Made by a program: the position numbers and the translations under genes
The notes under the pieces: generated by a model
Databases searched by the model: none
What the model was told of the DNA's origin: nothing
The model's input: the letters and a program-made list of their open reading frames with translations, nothing else
Part shown: piece after piece, positions 34,371-44,645 of the stretch
Position numbering within the stretch: the first letter of the stretch is position 1
How the letters are laid out: every line of letters begins with the position of its first letter
Origin: Psychrobacter celer
Lineage (GTDB): Bacteria; Pseudomonadota; Gammaproteobacteria; Pseudomonadales; Moraxellaceae
DNA length: 44,720 nucleotides
Assembly: GCF_016107555.1 (NCBI RefSeq)
Contig: NZ_JABASU010000024.1
Span: 1-44,720, forward strand
Reading direction: 5' to 3'

Positions 34371-35522
34371 ATGTCTACAACCCCAGAATCTATCCGCACA
34401 TCCAACGCTTCTACCAATCCAAACGCTGCCGCGCATCGTCTGCCAAACTTCTGTGCGGGTCCTGCGACCATGCCCACCACCGTCTTAGAGCATGCACAAA
34501 GCGAGCTGCTTGACTGGCAAGGGCGCGGCCTTTCGGTGATGGAGATGAGCCATCGTAGTAAAGACTATGTCGCTATCACAGAAAAGGCTGAGAGCAAGTT
34601 ACGGGCATTGATGGAGATTCCAGATAACTATAAAGTGCTGTTTTTGCAAGGCGGTGCCAGCTTACAGTTTTCGGCGATTCCTCTGAATTTATTAAATGGT
34701 GGGCGCGGTGACTATCTAACGACGGGCGCTTGGTCAGGTAAAGCGGTCAAAGAAGCCAAACGCTATGAAGCATTGGGGTTGGGCGCAGTCAATGAGGTCG
34801 CTACTGGCAAAGACAGTAATTTTACTGACGTGCCAGCCCAAAGCGAGTGGAACCTAAGCGACGATGCGGCGTATTTTCACTACTGTGCCAACGAAACCAT
34901 TCACGGTCTACAGATATTTGAGCCACCACAAGTCGACGCGCCTATTATTGCCGATATGTCTTCTTGCATTTTGTCACAGCCGATAGATGTGTCAAAATTT
35001 GGCATGATTTACGCCGGCGCACAAAAAAACATCGGTCCAGCGGGTCTTGTTATCGTCATTATCCGTGAAGATTTACTAAACCAAGCCAGCGATTGGTGCC
35101 CGCTGCTGATGAACTATACGCATCAGGCTGAAAAAGAGTCGATGTCTAACACGCCAGCGACGTATTCATGGTATCTAGCGGGTCTAGTATTCGACTGGTT
35201 AGAAGAGCAAGGCGGCGTTGAAGCTATCGGTAAAATCAATCAGAAAAAGGCGGATCTGCTATACCAGACAATCGATGATAGTGATTTTTATAATAATCCG
35301 GTTGCCAAACAATATCGCTCGATTATGAATGTGCCTTTTACCTTGGCAGACAGCAGTCTGGATAAGGTGTTTTTAGAAGAGTCAGAGGCCGCAGGACTAT
35401 TGAACCTAAAAGGTCACCGCGATGTCGGCGGTATGCGCGCTAGTATTTATAATGCCGTACCGCTTGAGTGGGTACAGCAGCTGGTGGATTTTATGATTGC
35501 CTTTGAAAAAAAGCATGCTTAA
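34371..35522 (+). CDS. serC: Phosphoserine aminotransferase
   Basis: Converts 3-phosphohydroxypyruvate and glutamate to phosphoserine (serine synthesis); the same enzyme serves pyridoxal phosphate synthesis in many bacteria. The 383-residue protein shows PNFCAGPATMP, GLSVMEMSHRSKDY, FLQGGASLQFSAIPLNLL, the YFHYCANETIHG motif, IADMSSCILSQPID, the PLP-binding Lys in YAGAQKNIGPAGL, NTPATYSWYLAGLVFDWL and GHRDVGGMRASIYNAV. It carries about 23 extra polar residues before the conserved start. An AGGA ribosome binding site precedes the ATG. A terminator follows. Confidence 0.97.
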   Translation: MSTTPESIRTSNASTNPNAAAHRLPNFCAGPATMPTTVLEHAQSELLDWQGRGLSVMEMSHRSKDYVAITEKAESKLRALMEIPDNYKVLFLQGGASLQFSAIPLNLLNGGRGDYLTTGAWSGKAVKEAKRYEALGLGAVNEVATGKDSNFTDVPAQSEWNLSDDAAYFHYCANETIHGLQIFEPPQVDAPIIADMSSCILSQPIDVSKFGMIYAGAQKNIGPAGLVIVIIREDLLNQASDWCPLLMNYTHQAEKESMSNTPATYSWYLAGLVFDWLEEQGGVEAIGKINQKKADLLYQTIDDSDFYNNPVAKQYRSIMNVPFTLADSSLDKVFLEESEAAGLLNLKGHRDVGGMRASIYNAVPLEWVQQLVDFMIAFEKKHA

Positions 35523-35570
35523 TCAAGCGATCGCTATAATTCAAACGCTATCACGCAAACACTAAAAGAC

Positions 35571-35606
35571 AAAAAGGACGCCACTTTTATAAGCGGCGTC
35601 TTTTTT
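35571..35606. terminator. Terminator of serC
   Basis: GACGCC (35577-35582) pairs with GGCGTC (35595-35600), extended inward by CTT/AAG past one mismatch, with A5 before and T6 after. It is 55 bp beyond the serC stop. Confidence 0.9.
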
Positions 35607-35894
35607 ATGTGCAGGCGTTTTTATTGTCAGTCAAAAAACCGCTGGGCAAACCTACTGTATACCTAAAACCGTGCCTCTACTGATGTAAACCCACCTCATC
35701 GCTGCGCTGTATTATCAAAAAAGCCTCGAGCATGACGACATCGATCCAGCAAATCATTAGGTGAAAAAACCTAAGTTTGTTATGATAAAATTTTTCGAGG
35801 GCAGAGCTTGGCAGTGGTTTTTACGTGTTATGGCTATAATGCTCACGTTTTTTCGATGATAGGTACGGTAAGTAAAGAGGTCTATTGATACCCC
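35607..35894. other. Region upstream of yejA, 288 bp
   Basis: No gene, repeat or RNA recognised. AT-rich stretches near 35775-35800 (TTATGATAAAATTTTT) could be part of the promoter for the yej operon, but no convincing -35/-10 pair is visible. Confidence 0.4.
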
Positions 35895-37446
35895 ATGATG
35901 CCCAAAAAAGCCCTGCCAAAAACCGTTTTGTTTGTTCTGGTCATCGGCTGGCTGCCGATAGCTATGGCAGCGCCTGTTACCACGACAGCGCTTGGTCATA
36001 ATAGTCCCACTGAATATGCCGACGCCCCATATATGCCCTATGCCAATCCAAATGCGCCCAAAGGCGGCACGCTGTCACTCGATGCGCGCGGCACCTTTAA
36101 TGCGGCCAACAAATGGATGACCACGGGGGTGGCGATGGTCGGTACCGACTATTGATAATAAAGAGATTCTATTAACAGTCGGGCAGTTTCCAGTGTTTGC
36201 CAAATCCTCTATCGATACCGACTTTGAAAAAATCAGCCTAACGCCGCTCATGGGCAGTGGGCCTTATAAGCTTGGCCGCGTCGATGCGGGACGCTCGGTG
36301 AGCTATGTCCGTGATCCCAATTACTGGGGGCGAGATTTGATGGTCAATCGCGGTCGCTATAACTTTGACAGGATTAAGTTTGTCTATTACCAAAGTGATG
36401 AGATTGCCTTTGAAGGGTTTAAGTCTGGACAATATCGCTTTCGCCCAGAAAATAAAGCCTCTAATTGGGCAACCGGTTATCGCTTCCCAGCGGTAAAAGC
36501 AGGGCTCATTAAAAAAGAAACCATCAGCAGTCAAAACCCAGTACCTATGCAGGCGCTGGTGATGAATTTGCGCCGGCCATTGTTTCAAGACATTCGCGTG
36601 CGCCAAGCACTGAGCGCCGCTTATGATTTTGAATGGATGAATAAGACACTGTTTCATGGGCAGTATGAGCGCCTGCAAAGCTTTTTTCATGGCTCGGAGC
36701 TTGCCGCTACGGGCATGCCATCGCCTACCGAGATGCAGGTGCTAAAACCACTACTGCCGACACTTGAGCCGATTCAGCGCCGTGCAGTACTGGCGAGATG
36801 GCAACTTCCCACCAGCGATGCTAGCGGCTTCAATCGTGAAGGGTTATTAAAGGCGCGTGCGCTTTTGCTAGATGCGGGTTTTTATTATGACGATATGCAG
36901 CTATATCAGCCTAATGGCAAGCGTGCTCGGATTGAGATGCTGATGACGGGCGAGACCATGGGACGTGTGTTGCTGCCTTATATTCGTAATCTCAAGCGCC
37001 TAGGGTTCGATGCGACCTTGCGGCAAGTCGATGGCCCACAATATTACGAGCGAATGCGCCGTTTTGATTATGATATGGTGGTCGATGTATTTGCCCAAAG
37101 CTTATCGCCTGGTGCTGAGCAAGTAGGGTTTTGGGGTAGTAGCGCTGCCGATGAGACGGGCAACCGAAACACGGCAGGTATCAAAAACGCGGCGATAGAT
37201 GAGGTGATAGAGCAATTAGGCGACGCCGAAAGTCGTGACGAGATTGTCTTATATACGCACGTCCTTGATCGTCTGCTACGCGCAGGTCACTATATGGTCC
37301 CGCTATATGGCAAATCTAGTACCAATGTTGCCTACTGGAATCAGTATCGCCATAATGGCACACTGCCGACCAATGCAGTCGGAATCGACTACTGGTGGGT
37401 GGATAAAGCAGCCGAAGCGCGCGTTAATAACTACTTGAAAAAATAA
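35895..37446 (+). pseudogene. yejA: yejA, peptide ABC-transporter binding protein, broken by internal deletion
   Basis: The first frame (35895-36155) encodes a signal peptide (VLFVLVIGWLPIAMA) and the mature start YMPYANPNAPKGGTLSLDA, then stops after VGTDY. The second frame, open from about 36151, resumes with DNKEILLTVGQFPVFAKSS and continues through GSGPYKLG, DPNYWGRDLMVNRGRYNFD, RVRQALSAAYDFEWMNKTLF and GIDYWWVD to 37446. From memory of E. coli YejA (about 604 residues), roughly 90-100 residues of the N-terminal lobe are missing at the junction near 36150, and the frame changes there. The product of the first frame is a short fragment. A GTG at 36193 could start the second, but it would lack a signal peptide. 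The rest of the operon (yejBEF) is intact. Confidence 0.88.
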
Positions 37447-37555
37447 ACGATGGCTTGGGCACCCAATATCTAATGTATCGTTTATCAAAAATAGCCATTC
37501 TCAATACTTGAATAAAAAGATAAGCAACACCTATAACTACTGGTAAGGATTTGAT

Positions 37556-38335
37556 ATGAGTATTCGTATTCACCCGATTAAAGCGTTTAATGACAACTAT
37601 ATCTGGGCGCTCATTAATGAAAATAACAAGCAAGCCATCGTCATTGATCCGGGTCAAGCTGAGCCTGTCGTTGCTTATCTAGAAGACAATGAGCTGGAGC
37701 TGACGTCTATCTGGACCACCCACCATCATCATGATCATATCGGCGGTGTGGCAGAGCTACAAGAGTCTTATCCGATGACACATCTGGTGGCCCATGGCGA
37801 GCATACGGTCGATGAAGACCAGACCATCAAGGATGGTAGTACGGTCAGTGCCTGGGGCTGCGCGGCGCAAGTATGGGACGTGTCGGGTCATACGGCAAGT
37901 CACGTGGCTTATGTCTTAGATATCGATGGTCAAAAGCATTGTTTTTGCGGAGATACCTTGTTTAGTGCTGGCTGCGGCCGCGTGTTTACAGGAACGATAG
38001 AGCAGCTGCATGAGAGCTTTAAGCGTTTAAACGGACTGCCAGCCGAGACGCTGCTGTATCCAGCGCATGAATATACTGCCAGCAATCTACGCTTTGGTCT
38101 CTCTATCGAGCCTGCTAATGAAGCGATGCAGCAAGCATTGGCGCAAGCAGAAGAAAAAACCGCCCAAGGCACCCCAACACTGCCGGTGACCTTAGCGCAT
38201 GAGCGTGCTGTTAATGTGTTTTTGCGCACACAAGAGCCGAGTGTGATCGCAGGTGTCAAGGCCAAGATGGCGATCGATGATGATAAGTCACTGACGGTAT
38301 TTGCCGCGCTACGTGAGCTGAAAAACAACTTCTAA
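37556..38335 (+). CDS. gloB: Hydroxyacylglutathione hydrolase (glyoxalase II)
   Basis: Hydrolyses S-lactoylglutathione to lactate and glutathione, the second step of methylglyoxal detoxification. The 259-residue metallo-beta-lactamase fold shows IRIHPIKAFNDNYIWAL, the di-metal motif THHHHDHIGG, VSGHTASHVAYV, CFCGDTLFSAGCGRVFTG and YPAHEYTASNLRF, and a C-terminal substrate-binding helical domain. A GGTAAGGAT stretch precedes the ATG. It is placed between yejA and yejB, 20 bp before yejB, so it is likely read with the transporter genes although its pathway is unrelated. Confidence 0.95.
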   Translation: MSIRIHPIKAFNDNYIWALINENNKQAIVIDPGQAEPVVAYLEDNELELTSIWTTHHHHDHIGGVAELQESYPMTHLVAHGEHTVDEDQTIKDGSTVSAWGCAAQVWDVSGHTASHVAYVLDIDGQKHCFCGDTLFSAGCGRVFTGTIEQLHESFKRLNGLPAETLLYPAHEYTASNLRFGLSIEPANEAMQQALAQAEEKTAQGTPTLPVTLAHERAVNVFLRTQEPSVIAGVKAKMAIDDDKSLTVFAALRELKNNF

Positions 38336-38355
38336 TTATTTTAGGAAGCTGACAT

Positions 38356-39426
38356 ATGGGTCGTTATATCTTAAAAAGATTGCTGCTGATATTACCGACG
38401 CTATTTTTGATATTGTTGGCGAACTTTGTGATTGTACAAGCGGCGCCAGGCGGTCCTGTGGAGCAGCAGCTGGCATTGATTGAGCAAGGCGCAAAAGACA
38501 ATGCGCTCGGCGGCAGTATCGGCGCGGGTAGTGCAGGCGGCAATGATAGTACCTACCAAGGCACGCGCGGCCTATCTGAGGAGATGGTGGCCGCAATCAA
38601 TGCGCAATACGGCTTTGATAAGTCAGCGCCTGAGCGCTTTTGGCTGATGCTAAAGAACTACGCCCAGTTAGATTTTGGTGAGTCGTTTTTTAAGGGCCAG
38701 ACGGTGACCGATCTGATTATAGAAAAGCTGCCAGTATCTATCTCGCTTGGGCTGTGGAGTACGCTGCTGATATATATGATTGCCATCCCACTTGGTATCT
38801 ACAAAGCCATGCATCACGGCTCGGGGATTGATAAAGCCACTGCTATGCTGCTCGCCATTGGCCATGCGATACCTGTGTTTGTGTTTGCCGTCATACTGTT
38901 GGTGTTTTTTGCGGGTGGCAGCTACTGGAATATCTTTCCGCTGCAGGGACTGACCTCCGAGAATTTTGATCAGTTAAGTACCTTGGGTAAAGTGAAAGAT
39001 TACTTTTGGCATTTGGCACTGCCGCTATTAGCAAGTACCGTTGGCGGTTTTGCCGGCTTGACTTATTTGACCAAGTTTAGCTTTTTAGAGGAGCTGGGTA
39101 AGCAATATGTCCTCACCGCACGTGCCAAAGGCTTAGGCGCGCGTCAAGTGCTGTACGGTCATGTGTTTCGTAACGCGATGCTGATTATTATCGCTGGTAT
39201 CCCCGCGGCCATCGTTGGGATTTTCTTTGCTGGTAATTTTCTTATTGAAATCATCTTTAAACTCGATGGTTTAGGACTGCTTGGCTTTGAGGCCATTCAG
39301 CAGCGTGATTATCCAGTGATATTTGGCACGCTGTTTATCTTTACCTTAGTTGGTCTACTATTACAGCTCATCAGTGATTTAAGTTATCACCTCATTGATC
39401 CGCGTATTGATTTTGAGGGTCGCTAA
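38356..39426 (+). CDS. yejB: Peptide ABC transporter permease YejB
   Basis: A 356-residue inner-membrane permease of the DppB/OppB type. The start MGRYILKRLLLILPTLFLIL is the usual first helix. A periplasmic loop carries Gly/Ser-rich sequence around residue 50-65 and QYGFDKSAPERFWLML. The inner-membrane core includes the EAA-like cytoplasmic loop LTARAKGLGARQVLYGHVFR, then NAMLIIIAGIPAAIVG and the final IDFEGR. Its stop overlaps the yejE start (TAATG). It pairs with yejE to form the channel of a peptide importer (in enterics the YejABEF system, also used by microcin C). Confidence 0.95.
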   Translation: MGRYILKRLLLILPTLFLILLANFVIVQAAPGGPVEQQLALIEQGAKDNALGGSIGAGSAGGNDSTYQGTRGLSEEMVAAINAQYGFDKSAPERFWLMLKNYAQLDFGESFFKGQTVTDLIIEKLPVSISLGLWSTLLIYMIAIPLGIYKAMHHGSGIDKATAMLLAIGHAIPVFVFAVILLVFFAGGSYWNIFPLQGLTSENFDQLSTLGKVKDYFWHLALPLLASTVGGFAGLTYLTKFSFLEELGKQYVLTARAKGLGARQVLYGHVFRNAMLIIIAGIPAAIVGIFFAGNFLIEIIFKLDGLGLLGFEAIQQRDYPVIFGTLFIFTLVGLLLQLISDLSYHLIDPRIDFEGR

Positions 39427-40505
39427 TGTCAAGTCAACCATTACCTTCAGCGCCTGCAAGTCCGTCTATGACGATGACAAAAAAACGCCGCCTAAATCCT
39501 ATTTGGCAAGCACGCCTAAACCGCTTTCGTCGCAATCGTCTAGGGGTCGTATCGCTCGCTATTTTTGCCCTAATATTTGTCCTTTGTATGGCAGCCAACG
39601 TGATTGCCAATGACAAGCCGCTACTTGTGCAGTATCAAGGCGACTACTATTTTCCCGTGCTAAAGGCCTATCCTGAGACGACGTTTGGCGGTGTGTTTGA
39701 GACCGAAACCAATTATAAAGACCCTGCGGTGCAAACGCTGATTAATGAGCAAGGCTTTTATGTGATGCCGCCCATTCCCTTTGCCGATCAGACGCCAAAT
39801 GTTGCGCTGGGTCTGCCTTATCCTGCGCCGCCCAATAGCCAAAACTGGCTGGGTACGGATGATTTGGGTCGTGATGTGCTGGCGCGCATACTTTATGGCA
39901 TGCGGGTGTCGTTGTTATTTGGTATCGCTTTGACGCTGGCAGGGGCGATGATTGGTATTATTGTCGGTGCGATACAAGGCTATTACGGTGGCTGGGTAGA
40001 TTTGGCAGGGCAGCGCTTTATGGAAGTGTGGGGCGGGATGCCTCAGCTGTTTATGATTATTATTTTGGTCAGCTTGTTTAGTCCGAGTATCTTTATGTTG
40101 TTTGCTATGATGCTGCTATTTGGCTGGATGGGATTGGTCGGTTTGGTACGCGCCGAGTTTTTGCGGGCGCGTAACTTTGATTATGTCCGCGCAGCCCGTA
40201 ACCTTGGGGTGTCGGACAGCCGCATTATGATGAGGCACATCTTGCCCAATGCCTTGGCCTCTAGCTTATCGCAGTTGCCGTTTATCCTAACGGCCAATAT
40301 CATTGCCTTAACCGCGTTAGATTTTTTAGGGTACGGCTTACCGCCTGGCTCTCCGTCACTTGGTGAGCTGATGGTACAAGGCAAAAACAACCTTGATGCG
40401 CCTTGGCTGGCACTATCAGGGTTTTTTAGTCTGACTTTTATCTTATCCTTGCTCATCTTTGTTGGCGAAGCACTGCGTGATGCCTTTGATCCGAGGCGCT
40501 CGTGA
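39426..40505 (+). CDS. yejE: Peptide ABC transporter permease YejE
   Basis: A 359-residue second permease of the same importer. Landmarks: the basic start RRLNPIWQARLNRFRRNR, first helix GVVSLAIFALIFVLCMAANV, the large periplasmic loop with YQGDYYFPVLKAYPETTFGG, and GTDDLGRDVLARILYGMRVS; then helices and the EAA-type loop YVRAARNLGVSDSRIMMRHI with LPNALASSLSQLPF and GYGLPPGSPSLGELM. The ATG overlaps the yejB stop, and yejF starts one base after its own stop, so translation is coupled. Confidence 0.95.
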   Translation: MSSQPLPSAPASPSMTMTKKRRLNPIWQARLNRFRRNRLGVVSLAIFALIFVLCMAANVIANDKPLLVQYQGDYYFPVLKAYPETTFGGVFETETNYKDPAVQTLINEQGFYVMPPIPFADQTPNVALGLPYPAPPNSQNWLGTDDLGRDVLARILYGMRVSLLFGIALTLAGAMIGIIVGAIQGYYGGWVDLAGQRFMEVWGGMPQLFMIIILVSLFSPSIFMLFAMMLLFGWMGLVGLVRAEFLRARNFDYVRAARNLGVSDSRIMMRHILPNALASSLSQLPFILTANIIALTALDFLGYGLPPGSPSLGELMVQGKNNLDAPWLALSGFFSLTFILSLLIFVGEALRDAFDPRRS

Positions 40506-40506
40506 T

Positions 40507-42213
40507 ATGACAACTGATAAGATGATAAACGCCAATATGAAAACTGCTACTAAGCAAAATAATCGTCTAAAGGATGATTCTAGCAATGCCGCAAACAAGC
40601 TCATGCTGACAGTGGAAAAGCTTAGTATTGCCACTACTTCTGGTGTGACTCTAGTCGATAAGCTAACGTACGAGCTGCGACAAGGGGAGACACTGGCTGT
40701 CGTCGGCGAGTCAGGCTCTGGTAAGTCGATCGCCAGTCTTGCACTGTTGGGCTTGCTGCCAAATAGCTTGAGCGTCACAGGTGAGGTGCAGTTAGCAGAC
40801 GCGGCAAAAATGACAACAATGACAACATTGCCGATAAGCAATCATAAAACACGTGATGCAGCGCTGCGCGCTATCCGTGGTCAGCGCATTGCTATGGTGT
40901 TTCAAGAGCCGATGACAGCGTTGAACCCATTACATACGGTTGCTAAGCAAATTGCCGAGTCGTTGCGTCTAAGCGGCGTGCCCAAAAAGCACTGGCGAGA
41001 CAGGAGCATCGCTTTGCTAAGTGATGTCAATATCACTGACCCCGCTGACAAGCTGCATCGCTATCCACATGAGTTGTCAGGCGGCCAACGCCAGCGGGTA
41101 ATGATCGCCATGGCATTGGCGCAGCAGCCTGATATCTTAATCGCTGATGAGCCAACCACTGCGTTGGATGTCACTCTGCAGCATGAGATTCTTGAGCTGC
41201 TAGATAAGCTCAAGCGGCTGCATCAGATGGCGATGATACTTATCAGCCATGATCTTAATTTGGTCAAACGCTATAGCGATAACGTCATCGTCATGTGCCA
41301 AGGTCAAACGATTGAGCAGGGGAAAACTGCCGAGGTGTTTAATCAGCCAGCATCTGACTATACTCGCACCCTTATCGAGCAAGATTTTGGGCAAGCATTA
41401 GATCTATTTGAGGATGAAAGTCAGCGGCCAACCGTATTGCAAGTCAGTCATTTACAAGTACAGTTTCCGATTGAAAAAAGTCTATTTGGCGGCATCAAGC
41501 GCTGGTTTGATGCAGTAAAAAACGTCGATATGACGCTGCAAGAAGGGCAGGCGCTCGGCATCGTTGGCGAGTCCGGCTCTGGCAAAACCACCATTGCCTT
41601 GGCGCTGAGCCAATTACTGAGTCATCAAGCACGCATCAGTGGTCAGATTGTGGTGAACAGCCAAGATATCGCGGTACTGTCTAGGAGTGAGCTGCGAAAA
41701 TTCCGTTCGCAGATTCAGATGGTATTTCAAGACCCCTTTGCCAGTATCAACCCGCGTATGACGGTGATGCAGATAGTTGAAGAAGGGCTGTTGGTACAAG
41801 GCGTGGCTAAGGTCGCCCGTCAGCAGGCAGTGATGGATAGTCTGGCGACCGTGCACCTGCCTGCTGAGTTTGCCCAGCGTTATCCGCATGAGCTGTCAGG
41901 CGGTCAGCGTCAGCGGGTAGCGCTTGCTCGTGCGCTTGTGATGCAGCCAAGTTTATTGATACTTGATGAGCCGACGTCCGCACTTGATAGCACCACGCAG
42001 GTCACGGTGGTCAGCTTGCTACGAGAGATTCAAGAAAAATTGCACATCAGTTACGTGTTTATCAGTCACGATCTAAAGGTGGTGCGCGCTTTATGCCAGC
42101 ATATTATGGTACTAAAAGAAGGCACGTGCATCGAGTCTGGAGCGACCGAAGCTATTTTTGATAATCCAAAGCATCCGTATGCCAAGCAATTATTGCAAGC
42201 GAGTATGCTTTAG
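40507..42213 (+). CDS. yejF: Peptide ABC transporter double ATPase YejF
   Basis: A 569-residue fused ATP-binding subunit. First half: Walker [10 protein letters not shown]-loop [13 protein letters not shown], signature [15 protein letters not shown], Walker [13 protein letters not shown]. Second half: Walker [52 protein letters not shown] and [11 protein letters not shown]. The two halves correspond to DppD and DppF in one chain, as in E. coli YejF. I start at the ATG 40507, one base after the yejE stop, rather than at upstream in-frame codons inside yejE. The N-terminus carries about 30 extra polar residues. It powers YejB-YejE. Confidence 0.95.
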   Translation: MTTDKMINANMKTATKQNNRLKDDSSNAANKLMLTVEKLSIATTSGVTLVDKLTYELRQGETLAVVGESGSGKSIASLALLGLLPNSLSVTGEVQLADAAKMTTMTTLPISNHKTRDAALRAIRGQRIAMVFQEPMTALNPLHTVAKQIAESLRLSGVPKKHWRDRSIALLSDVNITDPADKLHRYPHELSGGQRQRVMIAMALAQQPDILIADEPTTALDVTLQHEILELLDKLKRLHQMAMILISHDLNLVKRYSDNVIVMCQGQTIEQGKTAEVFNQPASDYTRTLIEQDFGQALDLFEDESQRPTVLQVSHLQVQFPIEKSLFGGIKRWFDAVKNVDMTLQEGQALGIVGESGSGKTTIALALSQLLSHQARISGQIVVNSQDIAVLSRSELRKFRSQIQMVFQDPFASINPRMTVMQIVEEGLLVQGVAKVARQQAVMDSLATVHLPAEFAQRYPHELSGGQRQRVALARALVMQPSLLILDEPTSALDSTTQVTVVSLLREIQEKLHISYVFISHDLKVVRALCQHIMVLKEGTCIESGATEAIFDNPKHPYAKQLLQASML

Positions 42214-42269
42214 TCTAAGCAGTCAGAATAAAATAACTATACGAATTTATAAAACCTGGAACACCATAG

Positions 42270-43206
42270 ATGATAAGTAGGCTCAAAATAAAACCCATTC
42301 GAGCGCGTGATACCAATGAATGAGCCAAACAGGCCTTCGACCACGCTTGAGCTATTGTTTGGCTTGGTCTATGTCATTGCCGTAGCGGCGGCTATGGTTT
42401 TTATAGCTGTTTAAGTGAGCATGACTTATCGGGATTTTTGACCTTTATTGTGGCGTTTTTTATCCTTTGCATGGACCAGCCTTACTTGGTTTGCCTCGGG
42501 ATACGACCCTGACGACAGGTTTTATTGTATATCCGTGATGTTTCAGAGGTTTGGCTCACTAATGATAGCAGCCAATATTCATCAATTTTATGAGCAAGGG
42601 CTGACATGGATTGGGGTGACAGGGTACGCTATTATGCGACTGGCGAGCTGTAGCCAGTGGTGGCGTGTTTATCGGCAAGTACCAGGTCATCAAAAAGTCG
42701 CTTGTCGTAGTATGGTGGGCTTGCTAGGCTTACAAGCCTTATGGATAAGTTGGCTATTTTTGCCCGCGGCTCTACAGACGCCTGCTTTGTTTTTATTCAT
42801 CCTAGCAGAGCTACTGATGCCAGTCTGGGCGCGCTCAGAGCAGTTTGATAACTGGCATCCGGGGCACATTGCCGAGCGTTATGGCTTGCTTACCATCATC
42901 GTATTGGGCGAGGGCGTGGTCGGGGTTAGCAATACCATTCAATATTTTTTAGCCAACTCTTCTTCCGCCGCCCGCTCTATTATGTTTCTAGGCTCAAGCT
43001 TAGTCGCGTTGGTGTTTTCGTTATGGTGGCTATATTTTATCGTACCCTTTGATAGAATTTTAAACAAAGAACGTCGCCATCATGATTTGTTTTTGTTTGG
43101 CTATGGTCACTTTTTTATTTTTTTCTCGATTGCAGGTCTCGGCAGTATGCTCAATTTGATTACAGAATCTGTCGCTGGTGATCATGCCTTGTTCAAGAGA
43201 CTGTAG
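42270..43206 (+). pseudogene. LtrA family (low-temperature requirement) gene, multiply frameshifted
   Basis: The remains of a multi-pass membrane protein are spread over several frames: MISRLKIKPIRARDT (from 42270), then EPNRPSTTLELLFGLVYVIA in a second frame (42318 onward), CLSEHDLSGFLTFIVAFFIL in another, and from about 42448 a long open frame WTSLTWFASGYDPDD to HIAERYGLLTIIVLGEG and FALNLITE-like GSMLNLITESVAGDHA. These match the order of LtrA motifs. The first break looks like a 4-bp tandem duplication (AATGAATG). The frame ends at 43206, short of the usual C-terminus. At least three frameshifts make a working product unlikely. Confidence 0.8.
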
Positions 43207-43307
43207 TACCTTTTTACGAAGGATAATGGGGTATGTCATGGTAATTAGCGAGCTGGAATTTAGATTAGAATTATCGTAACAATTCTTGGTAGGGTTTACT
43301 ATATATG

Positions 43308-44384
43308 CTAGCTATTATAAGCCACCACTGCCCATACAAATAAGCCAACGTTGATGAGTATGATACATACCCATCTGACATTGACCTCCCAATTTCTACC
43401 TTCAAAGGCTAGTTTGGCTTCATCAGTTATAGGCTGTATCGGATATGGATTATCTTGACCGTCCCAAGTTAAAAGCTTTTGTACGTCGGGATGTAAGATA
43501 GCTCGCTTGGTACATTGATAATGATTGGCCTGAAATAAATTACCCAAAGCGATTATTGAGCCTATTATAAAGACCATGATCTGATCGCCGCCTGAATGAT
43601 TGCTAGGTAGTATGCCGCTTTTGCGATAGATAATATCAGCACAGGCAAATAGTGATTTGCTTGTGTCAACTGGATAAGCTTCGCAGAACTGAGAGTCTAT
43701 TGGCAGATCATTCGCTGGGCTTTCCATATAAGTGCGGATAAATGCCCATTGTACGCGTGGGTTGACTCTATAATCTTCTAGCTTTAGATGATGGGTGATG
43801 TCTCCGGTCTCAGGATCAGCGACATACAAGTTAAGCGGTGTATACGCTCGATTGTATGGATCTTGATGCAGGTCTGGAATAACGTCTTTGTAGTCCACTA
43901 TCTTTAGCTCGTAGGGCTGTCTAAATTTCCATAGTGGGCGATAGTAGTAGGCTATTTTTTGTTGTTTTTTTAAAAAATAATACTGGGTGCGAATGGGATA
44001 CTTTCTAATGAATTGATAGAGAAGCAGGATTAGAGGTGTACAAGCAACTATGAATAAAGCTATTAGAAAGAATACTCTAAAGTAGGAAATACCTCCTAAA
44101 GACATACCTCCCTCAAACATATCTTTATAAAATATATCCCCAATAAAAGTAGCTACAAAAAAATGTGAAGAAAAATACACCCAACCAATAACAAAATAAA
44201 ACACCCAGAAGTACGCAGGTAGGAATGTTAAGTAATCAGGATTGACGTCGTGGATTTCTTTATTAAGATGTTCAATATCTTCAGTACTCTCTAATAAGCT
44301 TTTGTCTATACTGGTGGTATAGGGACGCTCAATAGGATTGTTAAGCTCACTAATATGGGTGGCAAAATCGTTGCGTAGTTGCAT
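43308..44384 (-). CDS. Membrane protein of unknown function
   Basis: A 358-residue protein that I cannot assign with confidence. Two membrane helices lie near residues 53-75 (FLPAYFWVFYFVIGWVYF) and 98-125, a soluble middle (YYFLKKQQKIAYYYRPLWKF, DYKDVIPDLHQDPYNRAYTP) follows, then a third hydrophobic stretch (MVFIIGSIIALGNLF) and a last helix (WVCIILINVGLFVWAVVAY). A motif near the end, LHPDVQKLLTWDGQDNPYPI, is shared with the remnant gene at 44406-44645. The plan (membrane helices, aromatic soluble core, membrane end) is reminiscent of DUF6708-type proteins sometimes found near type VI secretion loci, but I would not rely on that. GGAA lies 8 bases before the ATG. Confidence 0.7.
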   Translation of the reverse strand: MQLRNDFATHISELNNPIERPYTTSIDKSLLESTEDIEHLNKEIHDVNPDYLTFLPAYFWVFYFVIGWVYFSSHFFVATFIGDIFYKDMFEGGMSLGGISYFRVFFLIALFIVACTPLILLLYQFIRKYPIRTQYYFLKKQQKIAYYYRPLWKFRQPYELKIVDYKDVIPDLHQDPYNRAYTPLNLYVADPETGDITHHLKLEDYRVNPRVQWAFIRTYMESPANDLPIDSQFCEAYPVDTSKSLFACADIIYRKSGILPSNHSGGDQIMVFIIGSIIALGNLFQANHYQCTKRAILHPDVQKLLTWDGQDNPYPIQPITDEAKLAFEGRNWEVNVRWVCIILINVGLFVWAVVAYNS

Positions 44385-44405
44385 TTAACACATTCCAGTT
44401 TTCAT

Positions 44406-44645
44406 CTAGGCAATCACCAGCATCACATACAATATCGACCCGACAAACCATATGACATTAATTGCAATGCCTGAGTACCATTTTATTTTCATTTTTCGGT
44501 TTTGATTGTTAAACGCGGCGATTCGCTCTTCTGTGACAGGTAGGATGTTATACGGATTGTGCTCACCGTCCCACATAAGCCGCCGCTGCACTTCAGGATG
44601 TAGTGCAGGATTGGCACTCGATTGATAGATATTGCCTTCGGCCAA
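44406..44645 (-). pseudogene. Truncated relative of the 43308-44384 gene
   Basis: The 79 codons match the C-terminal 70 or so residues of the neighbouring protein: ALHPEVQRRLMWDGEHNPYNI against ILHPDVQKLLTWDGQDNPYPI, and a similar final helix. The frame has no ATG and no ribosome binding site; it is only bounded by a TTG and by a TAA 13 codons further upstream (44682-44684). The residues just before the TTG (YSTVSYLDLAE) may also be homologous. I read it as the 3' remnant of a second copy, lying 21 bp from the intact one. A short functional form cannot be excluded. The window ends before the rest can be seen. Confidence 0.6.
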
